NCBI GenBank assembly: GCA_050251615.1
Contig: JBFWMM010000006.1
Coordinates: 17,677 to 81,676, forward strand
Source: Sedimentisphaera sp050251615
GTDB lineage: Bacteria > Planctomycetota > Phycisphaerae > Sedimentisphaerales > Sedimentisphaeraceae
Direction of reading: 5' to 3'
DNA length: 64,000 nucleotides
Position 1 is the first letter of the stretch; the number at the start of each line of letters is the position of its first letter. A program made the translations under genes and the position numbers. The notes beneath the pieces are model-generated. The model was not told the origin of the DNA, did no database searches, and was given only the letters and a program-made list of their open reading frames with translations. Positions 9,072 to 18,117 of the stretch are shown here, piece after piece.

Positions 9072-9905
9072 TTACAGAATACCGATCTTTCCAAATGCCG
9101 TGGCCATCGCCTGAGCGGTGGTACTGTCCGTGCCGCGAAGGATTATCGGGGCGCCCGTTTCGCCGGATTCTACCACTTCGGCATCCATCGGAATCGAGCC
9201 GAGGAACGGTACGGAAAATTCCTCCGCCACCGCTTCGCCTCCGCCGGACTGAAATATATCAACGCGCTTACCGCAACCCTGGCAGACAAAGCCGGCCATA
9301 TTTTCGAGTACGCCGAGCACCTTGACCTGTATTTTCTCGCAGAATGAGATGCACTTCTTCACATCCACCACCGAAACCTGCTGAGGGGTAGTTACAATTA
9401 CTGCGCCGTACGGGTCTTTGAGCGTTTGAACGGCGGAAAGTGGCTCATCACCGGTTCCCGGGGGGCAGTCCACGATGAGATAATCCAGCTCGCCCCAGAG
9501 AACCTTATTTACAAACTGGTCGATAACGCTGTGCTTTGCGGGGCCGCGCCAGATTACAGGGCTTGAATCCGATTCGAGCATAAAGCCGATACTCATCACT
9601 TTCATCCCGTCGAGGGTGGTCGCGGGCAAGACCATCTCGCCATACTGCTGAACATCCTTCCCGCTCACATTGAGCATACGCGGCACGCTCGGGCCGTGCA
9701 GGTCAACATCAAGCAGACCAACCTTCTTGCCCTGGCTGTGTAGCCACGCGGCGAGATTAACAGCAACGCTACTCTTTCCAACGCCGCCTTTTCCGCTCAT
9801 AACGAGTATCTTTTTCCCAATCTTATTCAGGCTCTGTTCGCCTTCGCTCGGACAGGAGCCGCCGCAACCGCCCGCCATCGAACATCCATTGCAATTTTCC
9901 GACAT
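9072..9905 (-). CDS. Mrp/NBP35-type P-loop ATPase, iron-sulfur cluster carrier
   Basis: A 277-residue cytoplasmic P-loop protein of the Mrp/ApbC/NBP35 group, which binds and delivers Fe-S clusters. The start at 9905 is chosen because AAAGGAA lies 5 bases upstream; a longer frame to 9956 lacks such a site. The N terminus is cysteine rich (CNGCSMAGGCGGSC), as in NBP35-type members. Walker A is MSGKGGVGKSSVAVNLA near residue 35, the deviant P-loop of the MinD/Mrp family; VDCPPGTGDEPLS is the Walker B region. The CQGCG motif near residue 210 is the conserved bridging CxxC that holds the shared cluster at the dimer interface. It lies 63 bases after phoH and is probably co-transcribed. Confidence 0.92.
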   Translation of the reverse strand: MSENCNGCSMAGGCGGSCPSEGEQSLNKIGKKILVMSGKGGVGKSSVAVNLAAWLHSQGKKVGLLDVDLHGPSVPRMLNVSGKDVQQYGEMVLPATTLDGMKVMSIGFMLESDSSPVIWRGPAKHSVIDQFVNKVLWGELDYLIVDCPPGTGDEPLSAVQTLKDPYGAVIVTTPQQVSVVDVKKCISFCEKIQVKVLGVLENMAGFVCQGCGKRVDIFQSGGGEAVAEEFSVPFLGSIPMDAEVVESGETGAPIILRGTDSTTAQAMATAFGKIGIL

Positions 9906-9968
9906 TTCAATTCCTTTATATTTGTTTGCGCCGGCTCGGGGCCGCGCTGTATTCATTGCTGCCGCGCT

Positions 9969-10955
9969 TTATCTGCCGGCATCTCTTTCTTTCTTTTCTT
10001 CTACTTTCTTTTCTTCGTACACGTTTACGATATTCTGCACGAGGCTGTGCCGCACAATATCCTGTTTCTGCAAATTGCAGAAACCGATGCCTTTTATGCC
10101 GGAGAGGGTGTCTATCGCATCTACAAGCCCGCTTTTGCCGCGCTCGTCCAGGTCTATCTGGGTGAGGTCGCCGGTAACGATCATCTTTGATTCACGGCCG
10201 AGGCGCGTGAGAAACATCATCATCTGGGCGGGCGTCGTGTTTTGAGCCTCGTCGCAGATAACCGCTGCCTCGTTGAGAGTACGCCCGCGCATAAACGCAA
10301 GCGGGATAATCTCAATCACATCCATACTCATCAGCTTGCGCATCTGGCCGAACTCCATCATATCCTCAAGGCTGTCAAAAAGCGGCCTCAGATACGGGTT
10401 TACCTTGGCCTCTATATCGCCGGGGAGAAAGCCGAGCTTCTCACCCGCCTCAACCGCCGGCCGCACAAGCACCAGTTTGCGTATTTCGCCCTTCTTCAGC
10501 ATCGAAACCGCCATCGCAACGGCAAGATACGTCTTGCCTGTACCGGCAGGGCCCGTGCAGAAGGTGAGGTCGTTGGCGTACATCGTACGCACATACTCAG
10601 CCTGGCCGTCTGTCAACGGCTCCACAACCGACTTGTGCGAGAATACCTCCATCGAATAGCTCTTGGGATCAACCACGTTGCGCGAGACCTGCGTAATGAT
10701 ATTGCGCACCTCGGCGAGCGTAATCGAGCCTCTTCTTGAAGCGGCTCTGCGCACTCGCTCAATCGCATCAGCCGCGCGAATGCAACTTTCGGAATCGGCG
10801 ATTATCTTTATCTGATCGCCGCGCGCGCTCAGGCGAACATCAAAAGACTGCCGCAAGAGGCGCAGATACTCATCAGACGGGCCGAATACTAATGAAGCCT
10901 CCTGTTCGGAGGCAAGTGTGATTATCTTTTCCAAATCGTTTGATTTCCTTTCCAT
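9969..10955 (-). CDS. PhoH family P-loop protein
   Basis: A PhoH-like ATPase of 328 residues, cytoplasmic, in a family linked to RNA metabolism and phosphate stress. A KH-like N-terminal part (about 1-110, SEQEASLVFGPSDEYLRLL) precedes the P-loop domain: Walker A GPAGTGKTYLAVAMAV near residue 132, VRPAVEAGEKLGFLPG, and the Walker B region FMRGRTLNEAAVICDEAQN. The open frame reaches back to 11030, but a promoter (10970-10997) lies inside that extension, so the ATG at 10955 (MERKSNDLEK) is preferred. It is followed by the Mrp gene on the same strand. The C terminus is lysine and glutamate rich. Confidence 0.93.
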   Translation of the reverse strand: MERKSNDLEKIITLASEQEASLVFGPSDEYLRLLRQSFDVRLSARGDQIKIIADSESCIRAADAIERVRRAASRRGSITLAEVRNIITQVSRNVVDPKSYSMEVFSHKSVVEPLTDGQAEYVRTMYANDLTFCTGPAGTGKTYLAVAMAVSMLKKGEIRKLVLVRPAVEAGEKLGFLPGDIEAKVNPYLRPLFDSLEDMMEFGQMRKLMSMDVIEIIPLAFMRGRTLNEAAVICDEAQNTTPAQMMMFLTRLGRESKMIVTGDLTQIDLDERGKSGLVDAIDTLSGIKGIGFCNLQKQDIVRHSLVQNIVNVYEEKKVEEKKERDAGR

Positions 10956-10969
10956 AGACGGAACGGATA

Positions 10970-10997
10970 ATTTTATCCCGCAGGCTCGTATTTTCAA
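10970..10997 (-). promoter_or_regulatory. Sigma-70-type promoter of phoH
   Basis: On the minus strand TTGAAA (10997-10992), 16 bases, TAAAAT (10975-10970). It would start transcription only a few bases before the ATG at 10955, giving a nearly leaderless message, and excludes the longer upstream start at 11030. Confidence 0.5.
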
Positions 10998-11104
10998 TGA
11001 CAAAAAGCTTTCTGCTCTAATTGCACGCAAAAACCTTGAATTATTTCGCCGGCTCGCTAATATTTCTCACTGTACCAATCGATTGCGATGGAGACTTCAA
11101 TAAA

Positions 11105-12019
11105 ATGAAAAGAGCAACAACAGGGCTTTCAAAAAAACTCGTCAATACATGTGAATCTTCGCACGGCTTATGCTGTTGCACTGTTTTGGGCACAATCACG
11201 ACTACAGCGAAGGCACACAAGCACCCCGAAAACATCTTTTTTTACAGCCTTGCCGCTGTTTTGTTTCTGGCCGCCGTTTTAAGCGCACAGGAACACTCGA
11301 CAGCCCCTTTCGACTCTCTCGGCGAGAGATTGTTCGAGCTGCCGGATTTTATCACATCGCAGGCCGATGATGTTTATCTGCGCGCCGACAACTTCACAGC
11401 CCTTGCTCTCGCAGGCACGGCGAGCATAGTTATGAACAACAATGGCGCGGACGAAAGGCTCGCCGAAGAGGAGTTTGAAGACCACTCCAAACTGTCGCAC
11501 GGCTTCGACGAATTCCTCTACAACCTCGGTTCGCCGGCAACCCATTTCGGCGCCGCAGGCATCTGGTACGTAATGAGCGCCTCGCGGGACGATACGGAGA
11601 ATATGGAGAAGTCCTGGACGATGGTCAAGGCGCTCAGCATGACGGGGTTTATGACTGCTGGCCTCAAATTTGCCCGAGGCAACGACACGCCGAACGGCAA
11701 AGACCTCGCCTGGCCCAGCGGACACACTTCCAGCTCCTTTGCGGTGGCTGCTTGCCTCGATGAGATGTACGGTCCCGAAGTCGGCGTGCCGGCGTATATC
11801 GCGGCCGGAGCCGTCGGCTGGCGTATGATGCAGGCCGGAGACCACTGGGGAAGCGATGTCGTGTTCGGGGCAGTGCTTGGATACGTTACGGGAAAGACAA
11901 TCGCCGGAGGCGATAAGGATATGTGGAAAGTGGGCAGGTTTGAGGCAATGCCGTACTTCCGCCCCGAAACCGACGAAAACGGCTCACAATTCGGCATAAA
12001 CCTCACTACGAAATTCTAA
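11105..12019 (+). CDS. Exported PAP2-family phosphatase
   Basis: A 304-residue PAP2/vanadium-haloperoxidase-fold phosphatase, probably acting on lipid or polyprenyl phosphates at the cell envelope. The start at 11105 has GGAG ten bases upstream; an earlier in-frame ATG (11021) overlaps the phoH promoter region. A hydrophobic segment with FFYSLAAVLFLAAVLSAQE near residues 46-64 is a late signal or anchor. PAP2 motifs are visible: KFARGNDTPNG (motif 1, K...R.), WPSGHTSSSFAVA (motif 2 with the catalytic His) and GDHWGSDVVFGAVLG (motif 3 His and Asp). The C terminus (MPYFRPETDENGSQFGINLTTKF) ends in Phe like an outer-membrane-associated chain. Confidence 0.87.
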   Translation: MKRATTGLSKKLVNTCESSHGLCCCTVLGTITTTAKAHKHPENIFFYSLAAVLFLAAVLSAQEHSTAPFDSLGERLFELPDFITSQADDVYLRADNFTALALAGTASIVMNNNGADERLAEEEFEDHSKLSHGFDEFLYNLGSPATHFGAAGIWYVMSASRDDTENMEKSWTMVKALSMTGFMTAGLKFARGNDTPNGKDLAWPSGHTSSSFAVAACLDEMYGPEVGVPAYIAAGAVGWRMMQAGDHWGSDVVFGAVLGYVTGKTIAGGDKDMWKVGRFEAMPYFRPETDENGSQFGINLTTKF

Positions 12020-12284
12020 CCCCCATTCCTGCTCGGCATCTTTTCTATTAGCCGGCGAATTCGCAGAGGTGCAGAAAAAATACAATTCAGACTAAGTCTC
12101 GGAAAGCCTTAAGCTGACATGCTACAAGCTCTAAGTCATGGCATTGTTTGCATTTTGCCCTGTGCTTTTTTAATACTTTTATTTTTTTATGTTGAAATTT
12201 CCGCTTTGCGTGTCCTACTACGGTAGAGATAGTGTAACATATTAAAGTATGGCAACAGCCTGCCTGTAACCAGGCCAGAGCAAA

Positions 12285-12824
12285 ATGAAACAAAGCAAAA
12301 CAGTAGAGCTGGGCCCAGTAAATTTAGACAGAGCGTTTGTCGGACTCTTAGCTACAAACCAGCGCAAGCTTTTCGCGTACATCGTAAGCCTTGTGGCAAA
12401 TGTAAACGATGCGGACGACATCCTCCAGGAGAGCGTTTACGTGATGATGAACAAATTTCATGAGTTTGAGCAGGGGACAGACTTTCTCGCCTGGGCAACC
12501 ACCATAGCGTATTATCGCGTGCTCGAATTCAGGAGAAAGAAATCGAACAGGGAACTCTTCTTCGACGACGAAACTCTCTCCTGTCTTCATGAGGAAGCGA
12601 AATCCGAGCTTCAAGACGCCGATGATTACATAGGGCACTTGAAAGACTGTATGCGCAAGCTTTCCGACAACGATTTCAATCTGGTCAAGCTTCGTTACTC
12701 GAATGATATGTCGGTTCGCGATATAGCATCCCGTTTCGGCAGAACCATACAAAGCATTTATAGAAGTATATCCCGCGTAGAAAACCTCCTGCGAATTTGC
12801 ATAGAGAGACAGGTAGCGTCATAA
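12285..12824 (+). CDS. ECF-like RNA polymerase sigma factor (module 1)
   Basis: A 179-residue sigma-70-family factor with region 2 and region 4 only. Region 2 spans about residues 20-95, with the core-binding stretch ANVNDADDILQESVYVMM and AWATTIAYYRVLEFRRK; region 4 spans about 120-175, with LRYSNDMSVRDIASRFGRT forming the helix-turn-helix. This type (recalled as the Rhodopirellula/Verrucomicrobium sigma family) is strongly expanded in Planctomycetes. It is followed directly by a FecR-type protein, its likely membrane regulator. Two paralogs are at 18118 and 26809. Confidence 0.93.
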   Translation: MKQSKTVELGPVNLDRAFVGLLATNQRKLFAYIVSLVANVNDADDILQESVYVMMNKFHEFEQGTDFLAWATTIAYYRVLEFRRKKSNRELFFDDETLSCLHEEAKSELQDADDYIGHLKDCMRKLSDNDFNLVKLRYSNDMSVRDIASRFGRTIQSIYRSISRVENLLRICIERQVAS

Positions 12825-12826
12825 TC

Positions 12827-14500
12827 TTGGTAGAAAAAGAACAAATCAACTTTATCAATCTCATCGTGAAGGCACGCGAAGGCGCACTTTCGCAGGAAGA
12901 ACTCCTGCTGCTGAAGAACCTTATGAAGCAGCCGCAATACAGAAAGTTGTATTTTGCGGCAACAAAAGTCAGCTGTGCTCTAAACCAGGTTGATGCATCC
13001 GATTTTTGTGGTAATCAAAGAGCGCAGGCTTTTCGCTCCATCGACACAAAACTTCTCGAAGAGCTCGCCGAAAGTGAGAGGAAAGCGCCAAAGTTGGAGA
13101 GGATGGAAGAAGTTGAAGCTGTGCCGCACAAGGTCATCAGGCCAGCGATTGAAAAGCGCACAATGAGCAGGTTCCAGAAGCTCACGCTCAGCGCTTGCGC
13201 GGCGATTATTCTTCTGCTTCTCAGCCTGAACTTCCTTACGGGAAGGACGTACAGCGTTGATGTGGCCACGGTTACAGACCAGATGAATGCAAAGTGGCTC
13301 GGCTCGGCCACAGGCTTCAGAAACGGCGAGCGCCTCTGGACAAACAAAGACCTGCTCAATCTGGACAAAGGCGTTATCAGTATAAAATTTGATGATGGCG
13401 TTGATATTGTGATTGAGGGGCCATCGAGGTTTACCGTCGAGCGCGGCGGTGTGTACCTTGAATACGGCAGACTGTTCAGCAGCGTGTCAAAATCAGGTTT
13501 AGGCTTTACCGTTGACACACCGAAGGTAAGGTTTGTTGATCAGGGCACGGAGTTCGGCGTGCAGGCAGATATTAACGGCTCATCCGAGCTGCATGTCATA
13601 AAGGGTAAAGTTCAGCTCTTCGCGGGAGCGAAAGGGGATGCTAAAACAGCGCTTCTGGTAACCGAAAACAGGGCGGTCAGGTACAATGCTGTTAAAGAAG
13701 AGACCCTTGAGATCCCAATCGAAAACGAAGCGTTTGTCAGGAGCGTCAATTCCAAGGCCTTAATGCTTTGGCATGGCGAAAGGAAATTAGACGTAGCCGA
13801 TTTGTTTGCAGGCGGCAACGGTTTTGGCAATGTGGAAAAGCTTATCGGCCTTGACCCCGCAAGCGGAAAATACACTGATTCGATTAACGGCAGTACAAGA
13901 ATAACAAACAATCAGTACAACACTGTGCCTGAATCCCGATTTATAGACGGCGTGTTTGTGCCAGACGGAGGTGAAGGAAAGCTGCGCATCAGCTCAACAG
14001 GCCTCACATTCGACTGCCCCGACACCTCTGGAAAATATACGCACGAAATATCCACATACAGAGGCAGCTTGAGCGGTCAGAAAACAACCGTGCCGCAGTT
14101 TGTAAGAGATGGGGTAAGGCATGAAACAGAACCCATGCTGTTTGTTCACAGCAACGTCGGCATAACTTTCGACCTTGACAAGATTCGCAATACTCTCCCC
14201 GATTTACGGTTGGAGAGCTTCGCTACCAAAGCCGCTTTCCCCGATGTTTACACTGATGACGGTACGGTGCCGGATGTTGATGTATTCGTGTTGGCCGATG
14301 GTGAAGTAAAGTATCACAGAGAGGGTTTTCTGTTTCAAGACGGTATCATTTCTATAGATGTTTCTCTCAATGAAACCGACAGATTCCTTACTTTGATTGT
14401 AACAGAGGGAAGGTCAAGCTCGAAAATTAAAGATTTCCCCTGGGGGCTCGACAGCCTGTTTTTGATAGAGCCGGAACTTACTCTGGCCGAACAGCGCTGA
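12827..14500 (+). CDS. FecR-type transmembrane regulator with carbohydrate-binding-like C terminus (module 1)
   Basis: About 557 residues. A TTG start at 12827 is chosen because it makes the N terminus (VEKEQINFINLIVKAREG) line up with the two paralogs; an ATG at 12797 overlapping the sigma gene is the alternative. Residues 1-115 are a cytoplasmic helical region likely to bind the sigma factor; a transmembrane helix follows at about 118-138 (LSACAAIILLLLSLNFL). The FecR domain is at about 180-290, with DDGVDIVIEGPSRF and VDQGTEFGVQADINGSSEL. The outer C-terminal third (about 430-557) has FVHSNVGITFDLDKIR and RFLTLIVTEG, resembling an NPCBM carbohydrate-binding module. A block at 13544-13630 is almost identical in DNA to the second paralog. 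Confidence 0.85.
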   Translation: MVEKEQINFINLIVKAREGALSQEELLLLKNLMKQPQYRKLYFAATKVSCALNQVDASDFCGNQRAQAFRSIDTKLLEELAESERKAPKLERMEEVEAVPHKVIRPAIEKRTMSRFQKLTLSACAAIILLLLSLNFLTGRTYSVDVATVTDQMNAKWLGSATGFRNGERLWTNKDLLNLDKGVISIKFDDGVDIVIEGPSRFTVERGGVYLEYGRLFSSVSKSGLGFTVDTPKVRFVDQGTEFGVQADINGSSELHVIKGKVQLFAGAKGDAKTALLVTENRAVRYNAVKEETLEIPIENEAFVRSVNSKALMLWHGERKLDVADLFAGGNGFGNVEKLIGLDPASGKYTDSINGSTRITNNQYNTVPESRFIDGVFVPDGGEGKLRISSTGLTFDCPDTSGKYTHEISTYRGSLSGQKTTVPQFVRDGVRHETEPMLFVHSNVGITFDLDKIRNTLPDLRLESFATKAAFPDVYTDDGTVPDVDVFVLADGEVKYHREGFLFQDGIISIDVSLNETDRFLTLIVTEGRSSSKIKDFPWGLDSLFLIEPELTLAEQR

Positions 14501-14568
14501 ACTAAGAAAGATGTGGCAATGGACAATTGCTGTAAATTAATTTGTGTTTTTTTAATGAGGTATCAACA

Positions 14569-15492
14569 ATGAAGAAATATGTCTTTTTGTTTGTCGTTGT
14601 GTTGATGTTTGCCAAATGCGACACTGCCGGTGCAACAATTCTCTACAGTGAGACATTCACAACAGAATCTGCCGTTCATGATGATGGCAACGGGTACTAC
14701 ACCACGCCGGCTGGTGAAGCAACTTCCTACACCCACTTGCAGTCAATAGATACAGACGCCTATCAGCGAATTGAGGCCAATCAGTGGAATCTCAGGGAGT
14801 ATAATTCAGGCTCCGGCGACGGCTTTTACTTTCAGGAAATCGGCGAGCCTGTGAGAACATACTACAACTGGGCAACCTCTCCGTTTGCCGCAGATATTAT
14901 CAGCGGCGGCGGCCTTCAGATGAGCCTTGACGTAACATATTCAGACGTTGCAGACAACAACGCTTGGATCGAATTCGCTTTCGGCACCGGCAACTCTGCT
15001 TCGACAGACGGAAGGCGCTACGATGATTCAGACGTTGACTTCGGCTTCCGCTTCGAGGGCGACCGTATCGATATGAAGGATAACGGCGCAGGTGTTGGTA
15101 CTGTTTCCTACGACACTTCTCTCAGCAACGACGTCATGGGAACGGCTGAGATACTGCTTGCATTTGATTCTTTTGATGCCGGAACGACAGTCAACGCCAC
15201 AATGACAATCGGCACGAACGTGTTTACAAACAGTTTCACGCTTGACACCACCGATGACTTCAGATTCTCGTTTGGCCCGGGTTATTACTTGGATGAAGAC
15301 AGTATTTACGTGGACAATCTGCTTCTTCAAACGGTTCCTGAACCTGCTACGATGTCTATGCTTGCGCCTTGGAGTCTTTGGTCTTATAAAGAGAAAACGC
15401 AGCTAAGGCCGACGGGCACTTTCCTTTGTTTGAAAGAAAAGGTATTAACGCAGAACGTTGATATCGAGTGGAATAATTACAGTTTACTTTAA
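14569..15492 (+). CDS. PEP-CTERM surface protein with frameshifted sorting tail
   Basis: A secreted protein with signal peptide MKKYVFLFVVVLMFAKCDTAG and one ~240-residue beta-rich domain of unknown function. The start has a GAGG site 8 bases upstream. The tail reads VPEPATMSML, the PEP motif, then APWSLWSYKEKTQ, which is not a membrane helix. Removing one C at 15367/15368 gives LALGVFGLIKRKRS and a stop at 15404-15406, a perfect PEP-CTERM helix plus basic end. As written the frame runs on to 15492. So either one base was inserted (gene or assembly error), or the anchor is lost. It is a tandem duplicate of the N-terminal part of the next gene. Confidence 0.8.
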   Translation: MKKYVFLFVVVLMFAKCDTAGATILYSETFTTESAVHDDGNGYYTTPAGEATSYTHLQSIDTDAYQRIEANQWNLREYNSGSGDGFYFQEIGEPVRTYYNWATSPFAADIISGGGLQMSLDVTYSDVADNNAWIEFAFGTGNSASTDGRRYDDSDVDFGFRFEGDRIDMKDNGAGVGTVSYDTSLSNDVMGTAEILLAFDSFDAGTTVNATMTIGTNVFTNSFTLDTTDDFRFSFGPGYYLDEDSIYVDNLLLQTVPEPATMSMLAPWSLWSYKEKTQLRPTGTFLCLKEKVLTQNVDIEWNNYSLL

Positions 15493-15505
15493 TGAGGTTA
15501 TTATC

Positions 15506-17800
15506 GTGAAAAAAATTCTAAATACTTTGATTCTAACAATGTTTGTCGCAGCATCTGCGAATGCCGTCATCTTCTACAATGACGACTTCACCACAGATTC
15601 TGCCGTCCATGACGATGCGAGCGGCTACTACACTTCGCCCGTCGGCACAGCAACCGCCTACGCCCACTTGCAGTCAATCGACACAGACGCCTATCAGCGA
15701 ATTGAGAGCAATCAGTGGAATCTCAGGGAGTATAATTCCGGTTCCGGCGACGGCTTTTACTTTCAGGAAATCGGCGAGCCTGCGAGAACATACTACAACT
15801 GGGCAACTTCACCGCTTGCTCCTGATATTATTAATGGCGGCGGCATCGAGATCTTGTTCGATATTACATATTCTGACATCGCCGACAACAGTGCATGGAT
15901 TGAATTCGCTTTCGGCACCGGCAACTCTGCCTCGACAGATGGAAGGCGCTACGACGATTCAGACGTTGACTTCGGCTTCCGCTTTGAGGGCGACCGTATC
16001 GATATGAAGGATAATGGCGCAGGTGTCGGTACTGTCTCCTACGGTACTCCACTGAGCAACAATGTTACAGCTTCGGCATCGGTTTCGCTTGCTTTTGACT
16101 CCTTCGCCGAAGGGACTTCCGTAAATGCAACGCTCACTATAGGCGATAACATATTCACAAACAGCTTCACTCTGGACACCACAGACGATTTCAGATTCTC
16201 GTTTGGCCCGGGCTACTATTTGGATGAAGACAGTATTCTTGTTGACAACCTGTTTGTTCAGACCGTCATTCCGACCGGCCCTGTTGATCCGTATCCCGCA
16301 AACAAAGAGAAGAGCGTTCCGCTTGAAGTAACTTTGCAGTGGAACGGCGATTCGGATGAAACCGTTCAGACACAGCTCGATCCAAGCGTAACGAAGTACA
16401 ATCTCTATATCGATTATGACAATACCGACACCGACCCCAACCTGTATTATCTCGACGAGGTGGCTGTAACCGACTGGAGCAGCCGAGCTGCCTCTTACGG
16501 CCCGCTGTCATTGAGCTATGACCAGAGCGTAACCTGGCAGGTGGAAGAAATTAAAACAAACGAGGGCGTTGAAGAGAGTCTGTTCGGGCCTGTATGGACA
16601 TTTGAGGCAATTAAATCGGTACCGGTCGTTCCGACCGATTCCCTGGGCATCGTAAGGGTATTTGAGGGCCAGGGAGCGGAATTTACGGTTGAGTTCGGCA
16701 GTGCTTCAGCCCCGACTGTTACATGGTACCACTATGACAACATCACCGAAACGGCAGTTACTGAAGGTGTCATCACGATTGACAACGGCGACGGCACATT
16801 TGAAACCGGACTCTCGATTGTCTCTACCACAACATCTGATGAAGGCCAGTATTACTGCAAGGTAAGCAATTCAGGCGGCTCTGAGGAGTATCAGTCAGGC
16901 ACGGCAGACCTCATCATAAACCGCTTGCTCGCGCAATACAGCTTCGATGGTGACCTCGCCGACAGCAGCGCAAACGGCGCGCCTGCCGGTATCGCAATGA
17001 GCACCGCCGGCGACCCGAACACGCTTTTACATGTTGAGACGGACGCATCTTACGATGCAGGCATCGATGGCACCGCATCAGCGGCTCTCGATCTCGCCGC
17101 CGGTACCTACATCAGCTTCGGCACAGATGGCTACCCGAACAAAGCCGCTACAACCGCCAGCGGTTTTGGCGCAGGGCTTGACGAGGGCACAATTATTTTC
17201 TGGATTAAGCCTGTTGCCAATGTTGCACAGATGCTTTTAGGCAATGCCAACGACGGCTCTGCTACCGCTTGGTCCACGGAATTCAGCTCCCCTGATGATT
17301 TGCGTCTGTTTATTCGCGATTCGGCAGGCAGAACTGTCGCATTAGTTCAGGGCAGCACAGACCGCCCGGAATTTGACCTCAACGACGGTACCTGGCACCT
17401 GATGGCAACATGCTGGGGCGGGGGCTCCTCCGCGGTTTACGTGGATGGACAGCTGGCAAACAGCGCAAATGGCGCCTCAAGCACTGATTACGATCCCTGG
17501 CAGTACAGTATGCTTCTTGGCGCAGCTCGCGATTCATCCGACCGCACATTCCTGGTAAACACCTTTGACGGCGGCAAGTTTGACAATATGAGGATATTCA
17601 ACTACCGCCTCGACAGCAACAGTGATGTATTCGCACAGGAATACGTGGATATTACCGGCGTTGCGCCTTGCGTTGATATGAACTTCCTTGACGGACTCGC
17701 CAACGCAAACCTCGATAACACCGGCTCTTCATACTGCCGCGTTGACCTGGCAGACTTTGCGGAGTTTGCAATTGCATGGCTTGAAAACGGCCTCTACTGA
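15506..17800 (+). CDS. Large secreted protein: duplicated beta domain, Ig-like, LamG and dockerin-like tail
   Basis: A 764-residue secreted multidomain protein. GTG at 15506 is the likely start (GAGG 8 bases upstream, signal peptide KKILNTLILTMFVAASANA). Residues 20-250 repeat the domain of the preceding gene almost word for word (QSIDTDAYQRIESNQWNLRE, RRYDDSDVDFGFRFEGDRID). Then come a fibronectin/Ig-type pair (about 255-480; EGQYYCKVSNSGGSEEYQSG is an Ig hallmark), a LamG/concanavalin domain (about 485-730; GTIIFWIKPVANVAQ, WHLMATCWGGGSSAVYVDG) and a tail VDLADFAEFAIAWLENGLY, the dockerin-like terminus typical of planctomycetal secreted proteins. Part of the module 1 gene group; role presumably in glycan or surface binding. 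Confidence 0.85.
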   Translation: MKKILNTLILTMFVAASANAVIFYNDDFTTDSAVHDDASGYYTSPVGTATAYAHLQSIDTDAYQRIESNQWNLREYNSGSGDGFYFQEIGEPARTYYNWATSPLAPDIINGGGIEILFDITYSDIADNSAWIEFAFGTGNSASTDGRRYDDSDVDFGFRFEGDRIDMKDNGAGVGTVSYGTPLSNNVTASASVSLAFDSFAEGTSVNATLTIGDNIFTNSFTLDTTDDFRFSFGPGYYLDEDSILVDNLFVQTVIPTGPVDPYPANKEKSVPLEVTLQWNGDSDETVQTQLDPSVTKYNLYIDYDNTDTDPNLYYLDEVAVTDWSSRAASYGPLSLSYDQSVTWQVEEIKTNEGVEESLFGPVWTFEAIKSVPVVPTDSLGIVRVFEGQGAEFTVEFGSASAPTVTWYHYDNITETAVTEGVITIDNGDGTFETGLSIVSTTTSDEGQYYCKVSNSGGSEEYQSGTADLIINRLLAQYSFDGDLADSSANGAPAGIAMSTAGDPNTLLHVETDASYDAGIDGTASAALDLAAGTYISFGTDGYPNKAATTASGFGAGLDEGTIIFWIKPVANVAQMLLGNANDGSATAWSTEFSSPDDLRLFIRDSAGRTVALVQGSTDRPEFDLNDGTWHLMATCWGGGSSAVYVDGQLANSANGASSTDYDPWQYSMLLGAARDSSDRTFLVNTFDGGKFDNMRIFNYRLDSNSDVFAQEYVDITGVAPCVDMNFLDGLANANLDNTGSSYCRVDLADFAEFAIAWLENGLY

Positions 17801-17828
17801 GATCTCCAAAAAACTTAATGATACGAAG

Positions 17829-17852
17829 TGGCGGGCGGCTTTTAGCCCGCCA
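17829..17852 (+). repeat. Perfect inverted repeat after the LamG protein gene
   Basis: TGGCGGGC (17829-17836) and GCCCGCCA (17845-17852) form an 8-pair stem with an 8-base loop. No T run follows, so it is not a standard terminator; it may protect the 3' end of the preceding message. Confidence 0.6.
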
Positions 17853-17953
17853 TGGATTTACCGAAGGTTCATTCACGAGAGACGATTCCTGACGGTATTG
17901 TAGATGCGCTTGATTTACAGGTGCTTTGCGAAAACTGGCTGGCTGAGGATTGA
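17852..17953 (+). pseudogene. Orphan dockerin-like C-terminal fragment
   Basis: A 33-codon frame ending in DGIVDALDLQVLCENWLAED and a stop. This has the D-x-VD-x-x-DL-x-x-L-x-x-NWL pattern that ends many planctomycetal secreted proteins, including the gene just upstream. No signal peptide or ribosome binding site fits a separate small protein, so it is most likely the surviving 3' end of a deleted surface-protein gene. A terminator follows at 18006-18043. Confidence 0.55.
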
Positions 17954-18005
17954 TGTTCCATCAAGACTGATTCAGCTCGCCCTTTTGATAGATATTACTA
18001 TTATT

Positions 18006-18043
18006 TTATCCCGGCTCGCTTCACGGCGGGTCGGGATTTTTTG
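18006..18043 (+). terminator. Intrinsic terminator before the second sigma gene
   Basis: ATCCCGGCTCGC (18006-18017) pairs with GCGGGTCGGGAT (18024-18035) through a 6-base loop, 12 pairs with two G-U, followed by TTTTTGTTT. It closes the first surface-protein unit. Confidence 0.8.
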
Positions 18044-18117
18044 TTTATTTACAAAAAAGTGCTTTTCAAAATGTCCACTTTCCCGAAAAATGGTCAAATA
18101 CAAATGAAAGGTAATCA

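Noticed and set aside
11021..11104. Longer N terminus of the PAP2 gene
   Set aside because: The upstream ATG lies close to the opposing phoH promoter and has no ribosome binding site, while GGAG fits the start at 11105.
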